Assembly (NCBI RefSeq): GCF_014647755.1
Contig: NZ_BMPU01000001.1
Location: forward strand, 372,001 to 436,000
DNA: 64,000 nucleotides
Direction: 5' to 3'
Origin: Porphyromonas pasteri
GTDB taxonomy: Bacteria > Bacteroidota > Bacteroidia > Bacteroidales > Porphyromonadaceae
The position numbers and the translations under genes were made by a program. Numbering within the stretch: the first letter of the stretch is position 1; each line of letters starts with the position of its first letter. Shown here piece by piece: positions 8,617-16,263 of the stretch. Below the pieces are notes generated by a model. It saw only the letters and a program-made list of their open reading frames with translations, made no database searches and was not told where the DNA came from.

Positions 8617-8625
8617 GCAAAGGTA
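8617..8625 (-). promoter_or_regulatory. -7 promoter box of the candidate RNA
   Basis: On the minus strand, TACCTTTGC, predicting a start near 8610. Confidence 0.6.
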
Positions 8626-8743
8626 CAAAAATGGCCTATATATACCTAATAGAGGGGAGAATTCCGTTGCTTTAGCTACCTACTTATTCCGATTCGGGAG
8701 CCTTGCTATGTAGAATTGCTGGCGAAGTAGAGGGAGGTACCGT

Positions 8744-9028
8744 CGTGAGGAATATACCTTTCTGCCGTGAGAAATATACCTTTCTGCCGTGAGGAATATA
8801 CCTTTCTGCTGTGAGGAATATACCTTTCTGTCGTGAGGAATATACCTTTCTGCTGTGAGGAATATTCCTTTCTGCCGTGAGGAATATACCTTTCTTTCGT
8901 GAGGAATATACCTTTCTGCCCTGAGGAGTATTCCTCGTCGTCGTAAGGTATATACCTTTTGCTCGAAAGGTATATACTATTCGCCCCAAGGGTATATACC
9001 CTTCTGCTGGATGGTATATCCCTTTTTC
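8744..9028. repeat. 22-bp tandem array, about 13 units
   Basis: Units share GAGGAATATACCTTTCTG and begin at 8744, 8766, 8788, 8810, 8832, 8854, 8876 and 8898, exactly 22 bp apart; these eight are near-identical. About five more degenerate units follow with a TATATACC core (8920 to about 9028). It lies in the gap between the ppdK terminator and the candidate RNA. Because 22 is not a multiple of three, the array produces long but meaningless open frames on the minus strand. The 8631-8743 stretch before it holds nothing that I recognise. Confidence 0.93.
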
Positions 9029-9076
9029 GCGGGGACTTCCTCCGAGCCCGGATCAAGATAGGGGAGAAGACGCAGA

Positions 9077-9115
9077 AAGGGCTCTCCCTTTCCTTTCGGA
9101 GGAGGGAGAGCCCTT
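9077..9115 (-). terminator. terminator of ppdK
   Basis: AAGGGCTCTCCC (9077-9088) pairs with GGGAGAGCCCTT (9104-9115), 33 bp downstream of the ppdK stop. Confidence 0.8.
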
Positions 9116-9147
9116 GGTGTAAAGTGCAGTGAATGCGCGGCAGAAGC

Positions 9148-11868
9148 CTATTCGATGGCGGCTTGGGCTGCGGAGAGACGGGCGATGGGGACACGGAAGG
9201 GCGAGCAGCTGACGTAGCTGAGGCCGATGTGATGACAGAACTTCACCGAGTGAGGATCGCCACCGTGTTCGCCGCAGATACCGCAGGGCAGGTCGGGGCG
9301 TGTGCTGCGTCCGCGTTCGACAGCCATACGGATGAGCTGGCCCACACCTTCTTGGTCGAGCTCCTGGAAGGGGTCTACGCTCAGGATCTTCTTATCGAGG
9401 TAGACGGGCAGGAAGCTGGCGATGTCGTCGCGGCTATAGCCGAAGGTCATCTGCGTGAGGTCATTGGTCCCGAAGCTGAAGTACTCGGCGTGGCGAGCGA
9501 TCTGGTCTGCCGTGAGCGCTGCACGAGGAATCTCGATCATCGTACCGACGCGGAAGTGGAGTTCAACTCCTTCTTCCGCGAAGAGCTGAAGAGCCGTGTC
9601 GCGGATGACCTTCTCCTGCTCATCGAATTCATTGACGATCCCGATCAGAGGGATCATGATCTCGGGCTGTGGGTCATAGCCTTCCTTCTTGAGCTGAATA
9701 GCGGCTGAGAGGATAGCACGCGTCTGCATCACCGTGATCTCAGGGTAGGTGTTGCCGAGACGACAGCCACGATGGCCGAGCATGGGGTTGTGTTCGCTCA
9801 GCGAATTGACGCGGCGCTGGATCTCTTGTACCGAGATACCCATCTCATCGGCCATGATCTGCTGACCAGCCAAATCGTGGGGGACGAACTCATGAAGTGG
9901 TGGGTCGAGGAGACGCACGTTCACAGGACAACCATCCATTGACTTGAGGATGCCGTAGAAGTCTTGCTTCTGGTAGGGGAGGAGCTTAGCCAAGGCCTTT
10001 TCACGACCTTCCTTCGTGTCAGCCAGGATCATTTCGCGCATGGCCTTGATCTTCTCATTCTCGAAGAACATGTGCTCTGTGCGGCAAAGACCAATACCAA
10101 CGGCGCCGAAGCTTCGGGCAATAGCGGCATCGTGTGGAGTATCTGCATTCGTGCGGACGACGAGCTTCGTGTACTTTTCACAGAGGGTCATCAGCTCGGC
10201 AAAGTCACCTGTGAGCTCTGCGGGCTGTGTCTTGACCAGACCCTGATAGACTTCGCCGGTGCTACCATTGAGTGAGAGGTAGTCGCCTTCCTTGAGTACG
10301 ACGCCGTCGATCTCTACCGTGCGGTGCTTGTAGTCAATGTTGATGGCGCCTGCACCAGATACGCAGCACTTACCCATACCACGGGCTACGACGGCAGCAT
10401 GCGAAGTCATCCCGCCACGTGCGGTAAGGATCCCTTCGGCGGCTGACATCCCTGCGAGGTCTTCGGGAGAAGTCTCGATACGAACCATGATGACACGGCG
10501 ACCATCGTCATGCCAGCGAGTAGCATCATCAGCGAAGAATACGATCTGACCCGAAGCTGCACCGGGCGAAGCGGGAAGTCCGTGTGTGAGGACCTTAGCT
10601 TGGCTCTTGGCGACGGGATCAAATACGGGGTGGAGGAGCTCATCGAGCTTGTGGGGCTCACAGCGTAGGAGGGCAGTCTTCTCATCAATGACTCCGTCGC
10701 GAAGGAGATCCATAGCGATCTTAACCATTGCGGTACCCGTGCGCTTCCCATTACGAGTCTGCAGGAACCACAGCTTGCCATCCTGTACGGTGAACTCCAT
10801 GTCCTGCATGTCCTTGTAGTGGGCTTCGAGGCGCTGCTGTAGCATATCGAGCTCGGCATAGATCTCGGGCATGGCTTCTTCCATCGATGGGTAGAGGCTG
10901 GCACGCACCTCTTCGCTGATGCCCTGCTGGTGTGCCCAGTCGAGAGAGCCAGCCTTCGTGATCTGCTGAGGAGTGCGGATCCCAGCTACTACGTCTTCGC
11001 CCTGAGCGTTGACGAGGTATTCGCCGTTGAAGACATTTTCACCCGTACCAGCATTTCGGCTAAAGCAAACACCCGTAGCAGAGGTGTCGCCCATGTTGCC
11101 GAATACCATAGCTTGTACATTGACAGCTGTCCCCCATTCAGCAGGGATACCTTCCATCTTACGATAGAGGATAGCGCGCTCGTTCATCCAACTATCGAAG
11201 ACGGCGCAGATAGCACCCCAGAGCTGCTCCATAGGATCAGTGGGGAAGTCCTTACCTGTGCGGCGCTTGATCTCTTGCTTGAAGAGTACGACCAGGCTCT
11301 TGAGTTCGTCGACATTCAGCTCATTGTCCAGGCGGACACCACGCTGTGCTTTGACACGGTCAATGATTTCTTCGAAGGGGGCGATATCCTCCTTCGTTTC
11401 GGGCTTCATACCGAGGACGACATCACCATACATCTGGACGAAGCGGCGGTAGCTATCGTAGGCGAAGCGAGGATTGCCTGTCTTCTTTGCAAGGCCTTCG
11501 ACGACGGTGTCATTGAGCCCAAGGTTGAGGATGGTATCCATCATACCTGGCATAGAGGCGCGAGCACCAGAGCGGACAGATACAAGGAGTGGGTTAGAGG
11601 GATCGCCAAAGGTCGCTCCCATAAGGCCTTCGATATGATGCACTGCGCGCATCACTTCGTCTGAGAGAAGGGAGATAAGTGTGTCCTTTCCACGGGCGAA
11701 ATACTCATTACAGGTCTCGGTCGTGATCGTGAAGCCAGGAGGTACTGGTACCCCGATACGATTCATTTCGGCGAGGTTGGCGCCTTTGCCTCCGAGGAGG
11801 TTTCTCATGTCTGCAGCACCTTCGGCGAGGCCGTTCCCGAAGGTATAGACTCTTTTGTTGTCTCTCAT
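9148..11868 (-). CDS. ppdK: pyruvate, phosphate dikinase
   Basis: Interconverts PEP + AMP + PPi and pyruvate + ATP + Pi; in Bacteroidales it works with PPi-linked glycolysis or gluconeogenesis. 906 aa from the ATG at 11868, slightly longer than the usual 875-880. The N-terminal ATP-grasp domain starts TFGNGLAEGAADMRNLLGGK; the phosphohistidine swivel domain has the catalytic His in GGMTSHAAVVARGMGK near residue 490; the C-terminal PEP barrel ends with the catalytic Cys region CGICGEHGGDPHSV. An upstream TTG (11877) is an unlikely start. Single gene, with its own -7 box at 11908. Confidence 0.97.
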   Translation of the reverse strand: MRDNKRVYTFGNGLAEGAADMRNLLGGKGANLAEMNRIGVPVPPGFTITTETCNEYFARGKDTLISLLSDEVMRAVHHIEGLMGATFGDPSNPLLVSVRSGARASMPGMMDTILNLGLNDTVVEGLAKKTGNPRFAYDSYRRFVQMYGDVVLGMKPETKEDIAPFEEIIDRVKAQRGVRLDNELNVDELKSLVVLFKQEIKRRTGKDFPTDPMEQLWGAICAVFDSWMNERAILYRKMEGIPAEWGTAVNVQAMVFGNMGDTSATGVCFSRNAGTGENVFNGEYLVNAQGEDVVAGIRTPQQITKAGSLDWAHQQGISEEVRASLYPSMEEAMPEIYAELDMLQQRLEAHYKDMQDMEFTVQDGKLWFLQTRNGKRTGTAMVKIAMDLLRDGVIDEKTALLRCEPHKLDELLHPVFDPVAKSQAKVLTHGLPASPGAASGQIVFFADDATRWHDDGRRVIMVRIETSPEDLAGMSAAEGILTARGGMTSHAAVVARGMGKCCVSGAGAINIDYKHRTVEIDGVVLKEGDYLSLNGSTGEVYQGLVKTQPAELTGDFAELMTLCEKYTKLVVRTNADTPHDAAIARSFGAVGIGLCRTEHMFFENEKIKAMREMILADTKEGREKALAKLLPYQKQDFYGILKSMDGCPVNVRLLDPPLHEFVPHDLAGQQIMADEMGISVQEIQRRVNSLSEHNPMLGHRGCRLGNTYPEITVMQTRAILSAAIQLKKEGYDPQPEIMIPLIGIVNEFDEQEKVIRDTALQLFAEEGVELHFRVGTMIEIPRAALTADQIARHAEYFSFGTNDLTQMTFGYSRDDIASFLPVYLDKKILSVDPFQELDQEGVGQLIRMAVERGRSTRPDLPCGICGEHGGDPHSVKFCHHIGLSYVSCSPFRVPIARLSAAQAAIE

Positions 11869-11907
11869 TGTTAGCAAGTGTTATGCGTTGGTTATGCTAA
11901 TCCATAG

Positions 11908-11916
11908 GCAAATGTA
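11908..11916 (-). promoter_or_regulatory. -7 promoter box of ppdK
   Basis: On the minus strand, TACATTTGC, an exact TAnnTTTGC match about 40 bp upstream of the ATG. Confidence 0.6.
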
Positions 11917-12081
11917 TTGATTATTATGGATAATCCCAGCGGTATAACCGAATTTCTTAAATGTGGGTGCTGCGTTGATTGCTCTTTTATTAAATGCGGG
12001 CTTGTGGTAGATGCTGTGATTGCTGGGTTTTGGAGAGATACAGGGTGTCTTTCATAAATAATATGGTGCAGTGTAAAAGGA
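11917..12081. other. intergenic, nothing recognised
   Basis: A+T-rich stretch between the ppdK promoter and the ribE terminator. A 66-codon open frame on the minus strand has no signal, no start context and no recognisable domain, and is not called. Confidence 0.5.
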
Positions 12082-12082
12082 A

Positions 12083-12124
12083 GCGCCCTCATCTTCTACC
12101 CAAGGAGGATAGAGGATGAGGGTG
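12083..12124 (-). terminator. terminator of ribE
   Basis: GCGCCCTCATC and GATGAGGGTGC form an 11-bp stem with one G.T pair, followed on the minus strand by TTCCTTTT. It begins 45 bp after the ribE stop. Confidence 0.75.
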
Positions 12125-12168
12125 CTTATGGGATAGAGTGTAGCTCGCTCGGGGGAGCTATTGAGAGC

Positions 12169-12774
12169 TTATAGAGCGTATTCGTTCATCTTGCAGAGGT
12201 ACTTCCCGACGATGTCGAACTCTAAGTTCACCACCGTGCCGACCTGTATGTGCTTGAAGTTCGTGTGCTCGTGGGTGTAGGGGATGATAGCGACGCCGAA
12301 GGAGGTCTTCTCCGAGTTGCACACGGTGAGGCTCACGCCATTGACCGTTATTGAGCCCTTCTCGACCGTGATATAGCCCTTGCGAGCAAGCTCTGCATCC
12401 GTCTGGTGCTCGAAGCGATAGAGCCAGCTGCCATCAGCTTCTTCGACAGAGGTGCAGATGGCGGTCATATCGACGTGGCCCTGGACGATGTGCCCATCAA
12501 GGCGACCTCCGAGGAGCATGCTTCGCTCAAGGTTCACAAGGTCTCCGACAGAGAGCTTACCGAGGTTAGAGCGGTCCAGTGTCTCTTGGATGGCAGTCAC
12601 GGTGTAGGTGTGCTCATCATGAGCCACGACTGTGAGGCATACCCCGTTGTGAGCGACGCTTTGGTCGATCTTAAGTTCGCTGGCGAAAGGGCAGGAGAGT
12701 GTGAGATGAAGGTTTTCGCCTTCGCGTCGGAGAGCGACGACCTCGCCGCAAGCTTCTACGATACCTGAAAACAT
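12169..12774 (-). CDS. ribE: riboflavin synthase, alpha chain
   Basis: Dismutates two 6,7-dimethyl-8-ribityllumazines to riboflavin. 201 aa with the two lumazine-binding repeats of the family: the first begins MFSGIVEACGEV and holds AHNGVCLTV near 43-51; the second starts near residue 98 (DGHIVQGHVD) and holds VNGVSLTV. Length is normal. Single gene with its own -7 box at 12818 and a leader of only about 35 nt, too short for an FMN riboswitch, so it is not obviously FMN-regulated. Confidence 0.95.
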   Translation of the reverse strand: MFSGIVEACGEVVALRREGENLHLTLSCPFASELKIDQSVAHNGVCLTVVAHDEHTYTVTAIQETLDRSNLGKLSVGDLVNLERSMLLGGRLDGHIVQGHVDMTAICTSVEEADGSWLYRFEHQTDAELARKGYITVEKGSITVNGVSLTVCNSEKTSFGVAIIPYTHEHTNFKHIQVGTVVNLEFDIVGKYLCKMNEYAL

Positions 12775-12817
12775 AGTCTGTATATGATGAGTGTTAGCTG
12801 TCGTGAGAATTGACGCT

Positions 12818-12826
12818 ACAAAGATA
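12818..12826 (-). promoter_or_regulatory. -7 promoter box of ribE
   Basis: On the minus strand, TATCTTTGT, about 44 bp before the ATG. Confidence 0.6.
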
Positions 12827-12867
12827 AGACAACTCCCTTAGCCAGCCTCTTTATTGAGGTGATGATC

Positions 12868-12892
12868 TCTATATGTATATGTATATGTATAG
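12868..12892. repeat. short hexamer repeat (TATATG)
   Basis: About three and a half copies of a TATATG hexamer just upstream of the ribE promoter and next to the 22-bp array. Confidence 0.7.
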
Positions 12893-12903
12893 GGGAGTGG
12901 TGT

Positions 12904-13007
12904 GAACCTATATTGCTCGTTGGGTGAACCTATAGTGGTCGCCATGACGACCTATATTGGTCACGACGCTGACCAATATAGATTCACCTCGCGACCAATA
13001 CTGTTTT
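12904..13007. repeat. 22-bp array, five units, ACCTATATTGGT type
   Basis: ACC of each unit falls at 12906, 12928, 12950, 12972 and 12994, exactly 22 bp apart. Units 1-3 read ACCTATATTG or a near variant; units 4-5 are the reverse complement type (ACCAATATAG, ACCAATACTG). Units 3 and 4 form a long inverted repeat, with arms at 12952-12963 and 12970-12981. The array lies between tRNA-Pro and ribE. A closely similar array with the same polarity switch is at 54955-55055. Confidence 0.92.
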
Positions 13008-13080
13008 TACGAGTATCCTACGAAAGCACCTGAATCCTTACCGTCAAGAGGCTGAGGAAGCCAATAGAGAGGAAACAATA

Positions 13081-13110
13081 AAGGCAGTAGTCACTACGGA
13101 CCACTGCCTT
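13081..13110 (-). terminator. terminator of tRNA-Pro
   Basis: AAGGCAGT (13081-13088) pairs with ACTGCCTT (13103-13110); the minus strand continues TATTGTTTCC. It lies 15 bp after the tRNA CCA end. Confidence 0.65.
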
Positions 13111-13124
13111 TATCTTGATCTTCT

Positions 13125-13200
13125 TGGTCGGGATGAGAAGACTCGAACTTCCGACCTCCACGTCCCGAACGTGGCGCGCTACCAACTGTGCTACATCCCG
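13125..13200 (-). tRNA. tRNA-Pro (anticodon CGG)
   Basis: A cloverleaf reads on the minus strand from 13200: acceptor CGGGATG with CATCCCG, D-arm around AGCACAGTTGGTAGCG, anticodon stem CCACG/CGTGG around loop TTCGGGA (anticodon CGG), T-arm with GTTCGAGTC, discriminator A, and an encoded CCA at 13125-13127. 76 nt in total. It closely resembles the bacterial proline CGG isoacceptor. A -7 box lies at 13232-13240 and a terminator at 13081-13110, so it appears to be a single-gene unit. Confidence 0.97.
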
Positions 13201-13206
13201 AATGCG

Positions 13207-13226
13207 CTCAGCGACTCCTCGCTGAG
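13207..13226. other. perfect hairpin just upstream of tRNA-Pro
   Basis: CTCAGCGA (13207-13214) and TCGCTGAG (13219-13226) around a 4-nt loop, between the tRNA promoter and the mature 5' end. It would sit at the 5' end of the pre-tRNA. There is no T-run, so it is a poor terminator for the gene upstream. Confidence 0.5.
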
Positions 13227-13231
13227 GCGCT

Positions 13232-13240
13232 GCAAAGTTA
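13232..13240 (-). promoter_or_regulatory. -7 promoter box of tRNA-Pro
   Basis: On the minus strand, TAACTTTGC, 32 bp before the tRNA 5' end. Confidence 0.6.
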
Positions 13241-13277
13241 GATAAATAATCAGTACGATGAACCGTGGAAAGGCGCT

Positions 13278-14774
13278 CTATACAAGCGCTCCCTCCTCGA
13301 TACGACCAGAGAGCTTCTGGTGCATTGCCGTAGCTGCTCGGCGACCGTCTCCCATGGCGAGGATGACCGTGGCGGCACCGCGGACGATATCACCACCTGC
13401 ATAGACATCGGGCATCGAGGTCTTCTTTCCCTCGTCTACGACGATATTGCCCCACTTGTTGACTTCCAGCTCAGGCATTGACTTCGTGACTAAGGTACTT
13501 GCGGAGTAGCCGATACAGATGATGACCTCATCGACGGGGGCTGTGATGATCTCCCCAGTGGCGACAGGACGACGTCGGCCACTCTCGTCCGGTGCTCCCA
13601 GCTCCATACGCTCCAGGCGCATCGCAGTGACGTGGCCTGACTCATCCCCAAGATACTCCACGGGATTGTGTAGGTTGAAGAACTCTGTACCTTCCTCGCG
13701 TGCATGTTTGATCTCTTCTGCACGGGCTGGCATCTCTTCTTCGCTGCGACGATAGACGATGGTAGCCTGCTTGGCATCGAGACGAATGGCAGTACGTACG
13801 GCATCAATAGCGGTATTCCCACCGCCGATGACAGCCACACGCTTCCCCCGTAGGGAGGGGAGTGCTTCGGCAAGCTCCTCGGGGGACATGAGATTGTACT
13901 TAGCCAGATACTCGCTGGCGGTATAGACCCCCTTGAGGTCTTCACCTGGGATACCCATGTAGTTGGCGACACCGACGCCAGTTGCGATGAAGATGCCATC
14001 CATTCCTTGGGTCTTGAGATCCTCATAGGTAATAGTCTTCCCTACGATCGTATCCGTCTGGAAGGTGACACCGAGGTCGCGCATCTTGTCCAGCTCATCC
14101 TCAATGATACTATTGGGCAAGCAGAACTCTGGGATCCCGTAGCGCAGGACGCCCCCGAGCTGGCTCTCGGCCTCGTAGACGGTCACATCATAGCCCCACT
14201 TGGCCATGTCGGTAGCGAAAGATAGACCAGCTGGGCCGCTACCAACGACAGCGATACGTCCCAGCTTGGGCTTATCTGAGTGCTTGGGCTTTATAGAGTG
14301 ATCTCGATGGATGCGCTCGTAGTCGGCGACATAGCGCTCCAGGTTGCCGATGGAGACAGCTTCTTTCTTGAGGCTGAGGGTGTAGATACACTGGCTCTCG
14401 CACTGCTTCTCCTGTGGACAGACACGACCACAGACTGCGGGGAGTGAGCTGGTCTCACGGATGATACCAACGGCCTCAAGCATCTCACCTTTCTCGATGA
14501 GCTTGATGAAGGAGGGGATATGAATACCGACAGGGCAACCCTCGACACAGCCAGGATTGGGGCAGTCTAAGCAACGGCGAGCCTCAGCCATCGCTTCTTC
14601 GCGTGTGTAGCCGAGGCTTACTTCTTCATGGAATGAGGTGATACGCTCCGCTATAGGGAGCTCGGACATCTTCGTACGCTCGTAGGCGATACGCTCTTTA
14701 TTGGGATGGGCTTTGCGTAGCTCTGTGCGCCAGTCCTGACTACGCCGCTCCTTGATTAGCTCTTGCTTGGTCAT
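13278..14774 (-). CDS. gltD: GltD/GltA-type NADPH-dependent flavoprotein (glutamate synthase small subunit family)
   Basis: 498 aa. The N-terminal cysteine-rich domain binds Fe-S clusters (CLDCPNPGCVEGCPVGIHIP near 70-90 and CGRVCPQEKQCESQC near 115-130). Two dinucleotide-binding Rossmann motifs follow: VVGSGPAGLSFA with GGVLRYGIPEF (FAD), and VIGGGNTAIDAVRTA with VVYRRSEEEMPA-like sequence (NADPH). A C-terminal GGDIVRGAATVILAMGDGR completes the FAD site. No glutamate synthase large subunit and no NfnA/FNR-like partner is adjacent, so it could act as a homotetrameric glutamate synthase, an Nfn-type transhydrogenase subunit or a sulfide dehydrogenase subunit. Own -7 box at 14829. Confidence 0.85.
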   Translation of the reverse strand: MTKQELIKERRSQDWRTELRKAHPNKERIAYERTKMSELPIAERITSFHEEVSLGYTREEAMAEARRCLDCPNPGCVEGCPVGIHIPSFIKLIEKGEMLEAVGIIRETSSLPAVCGRVCPQEKQCESQCIYTLSLKKEAVSIGNLERYVADYERIHRDHSIKPKHSDKPKLGRIAVVGSGPAGLSFATDMAKWGYDVTVYEAESQLGGVLRYGIPEFCLPNSIIEDELDKMRDLGVTFQTDTIVGKTITYEDLKTQGMDGIFIATGVGVANYMGIPGEDLKGVYTASEYLAKYNLMSPEELAEALPSLRGKRVAVIGGGNTAIDAVRTAIRLDAKQATIVYRRSEEEMPARAEEIKHAREEGTEFFNLHNPVEYLGDESGHVTAMRLERMELGAPDESGRRRPVATGEIITAPVDEVIICIGYSASTLVTKSMPELEVNKWGNIVVDEGKKTSMPDVYAGGDIVRGAATVILAMGDGRRAATAMHQKLSGRIEEGALV

Positions 14775-14828
14775 TGTATCGGGTGATCTTGTACAGTGTT
14801 ACCTCGCTATAAGTGATAAAATGTTAGA

Positions 14829-14837
14829 GCAAAGATA
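14829..14837 (-). promoter_or_regulatory. -7 promoter box of gltD
   Basis: On the minus strand, TATCTTTGC, about 55 bp before the ATG; a second CTTTGC lies just upstream. Confidence 0.6.
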
Positions 14838-14883
14838 AGCAAAGATGAAGAGGAGGGAAAGAGCCTATCTATACAGAACAAGT

Positions 14884-14963
14884 GAGGCCAAGATCTCAGT
14901 CAGAGCATAGCTCCTCGAGATCTTGGCCTCATTATGTATGTGATCGGGTGCGGTAAAGCACCC
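14884..14963 (-). terminator. double hairpin terminator of pta-ackA
   Basis: Two hairpins lie after the ackA stop: CGGGTGC/GCACCCG (14944-14963) and a perfect 14-bp stem, GAGGCCAAGATCTC with GAGATCTTGGCCTC (14884-14897/14917-14930). Confidence 0.8.
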
Positions 14964-14978
14964 GACGAAGGGTGTACT

Positions 14979-16232
14979 CTACTTATTGAGGATATCGTAG
15001 GTATCGCGAGCGATCATGTACTCTTCGTCGGTAGCGACGACGACGACCTTGACTCGGCTGTCTGCTGCACTGATGACCTGGCTCTTGCCACCATAGGTGA
15101 CTTCGTTGATGGACTCATCAAGCTTAATACCGAGGAACTCCAGCCCTTGGCAGACTTCCGTACGTAGAGCAGCACGGTTCTCACCGACACCAGCGGTGAA
15201 GACGAGGAGGTCGATACCACCCAAAGCAGCGGCATAAGCTCCTACATACTTCTTGATGCGGTAGGCATGCATAGAGAGAGCCAGGAGGTCACGCTTAGAG
15301 CCTTCTTCTGCGGCCTTTGCGACGTCACGCATGTCTGAGCCCTTCGTGCTGATACCAGCGACACCGCTCTTCTTCGTCAGCAGGAAGGTCAGGTCTTCCA
15401 GATCAAGGTGGGTCTTACCTGGGGTAGCCTTCTTGAGGAAGGGGGCGAGGAACTCTGGATCGTAGTCCTTTTTATTCATCAAGTACTCGATGACACCGCT
15501 GTCGATGTCACCAGCACGAGTACCCATCATAAGGCCTTCGCTGGGGGTCAAGCCCATTGAGGTATCGATGCTCTTCCCATTGAGGACGGCTGCCATAGAA
15601 GCTCCACTACCGATGTGAGCCGTGACGATCTTGCATGACGCGCGATCCAGCCCTGCGATCTCAGCACCCTTGGCACTGACATAGTCGTGACTCGTGCCGT
15701 GGAAGCCGTAGCGACGGATGCGGTACTTGTCATAGAATTCGTAGGGGAGCCCATACATATAGGCATGCTCGGGCATCGTCTGGTGGAAGGCCGTGTCAAA
15801 TACCCCTACCTGAGGCGTATTTGGGAGTACCTTCGTCACAGCTTCGATACCGAGGATGTTGGCTGGGTTGTGAAGCGGAGCAAGCTGTGCGCACTCATGG
15901 AGCATATCTACTACCTCTGGGGTGATACGTACGCTCTGAGCAAAGCGCTCTGCACCGTGTACGAGGCGGTGACCGATGGCGTCGATCTCATCGAAGGACT
16001 CTACGAAGTGCTCTTCTTTGAGAATGTCGAGGATAATCTCTACGCCGCGTGTGTGGTTAGGAATGTCAAGGTGGCGCTCGATCTTCTTTCCTTCGGGGTT
16101 ACGGAAGGTGATAAAGGAGTCGTTGATCCCTACGCGCTCTTCGTTCCCCGAGGTCAAGACCTTGTAGTTGGGGAGCTCGATGAGGGCGAACTTCAGGGAG
16201 GAGCTGCCACAGTTGAGGACCAGGATTTTCAT
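14979..16232 (-). CDS. ackA: acetate kinase
   Basis: Converts acetyl phosphate + ADP to acetate + ATP, the energy-yielding last step of acetate fermentation. 417 aa (usual about 400). The sugar-kinase/ASKHA fold is clear: MKILVLNCGSSSLKF at the N-terminus, RLVHGAERF near 110, FDTAFHQTMP near 150, RRYGFHGTSHDYVS near 180, and GLTPSEGLMMGTRAGDID near 220. Follows pta with 31 bp between them; the pair is the standard Pta-AckA operon with a strong terminator downstream. Confidence 0.97.
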   Translation of the reverse strand: MKILVLNCGSSSLKFALIELPNYKVLTSGNEERVGINDSFITFRNPEGKKIERHLDIPNHTRGVEIILDILKEEHFVESFDEIDAIGHRLVHGAERFAQSVRITPEVVDMLHECAQLAPLHNPANILGIEAVTKVLPNTPQVGVFDTAFHQTMPEHAYMYGLPYEFYDKYRIRRYGFHGTSHDYVSAKGAEIAGLDRASCKIVTAHIGSGASMAAVLNGKSIDTSMGLTPSEGLMMGTRAGDIDSGVIEYLMNKKDYDPEFLAPFLKKATPGKTHLDLEDLTFLLTKKSGVAGISTKGSDMRDVAKAAEEGSKRDLLALSMHAYRIKKYVGAYAAALGGIDLLVFTAGVGENRAALRTEVCQGLEFLGIKLDESINEVTYGGKSQVISAADSRVKVVVVATDEEYMIARDTYDILNK

Positions 16233-16263
16233 AAGGTGTTGTATTATATGGTAAGGTGTGAGC

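Noticed and set aside
8354-8713. 119-codon open frame on the plus strand
   Set aside because: Antisense to the nuclease promoter and the candidate small RNA; composition does not look coding.
8684-9194. Long open frames on the minus strand encoding repeated KGIFLTAERYIPH-like peptides
   Set aside because: They are a by-product of the 22-bp tandem array read through three frames; no start context or domain.
11892-12092. 66-codon open frame on the minus strand between ribE and ppdK
   Set aside because: Overlaps the ppdK promoter and ribE terminator; no signal, domain or conserved start.
12775-12830. FMN riboswitch upstream of ribE
   Set aside because: The leader is only about 35 nt and no FMN-aptamer motif is visible.
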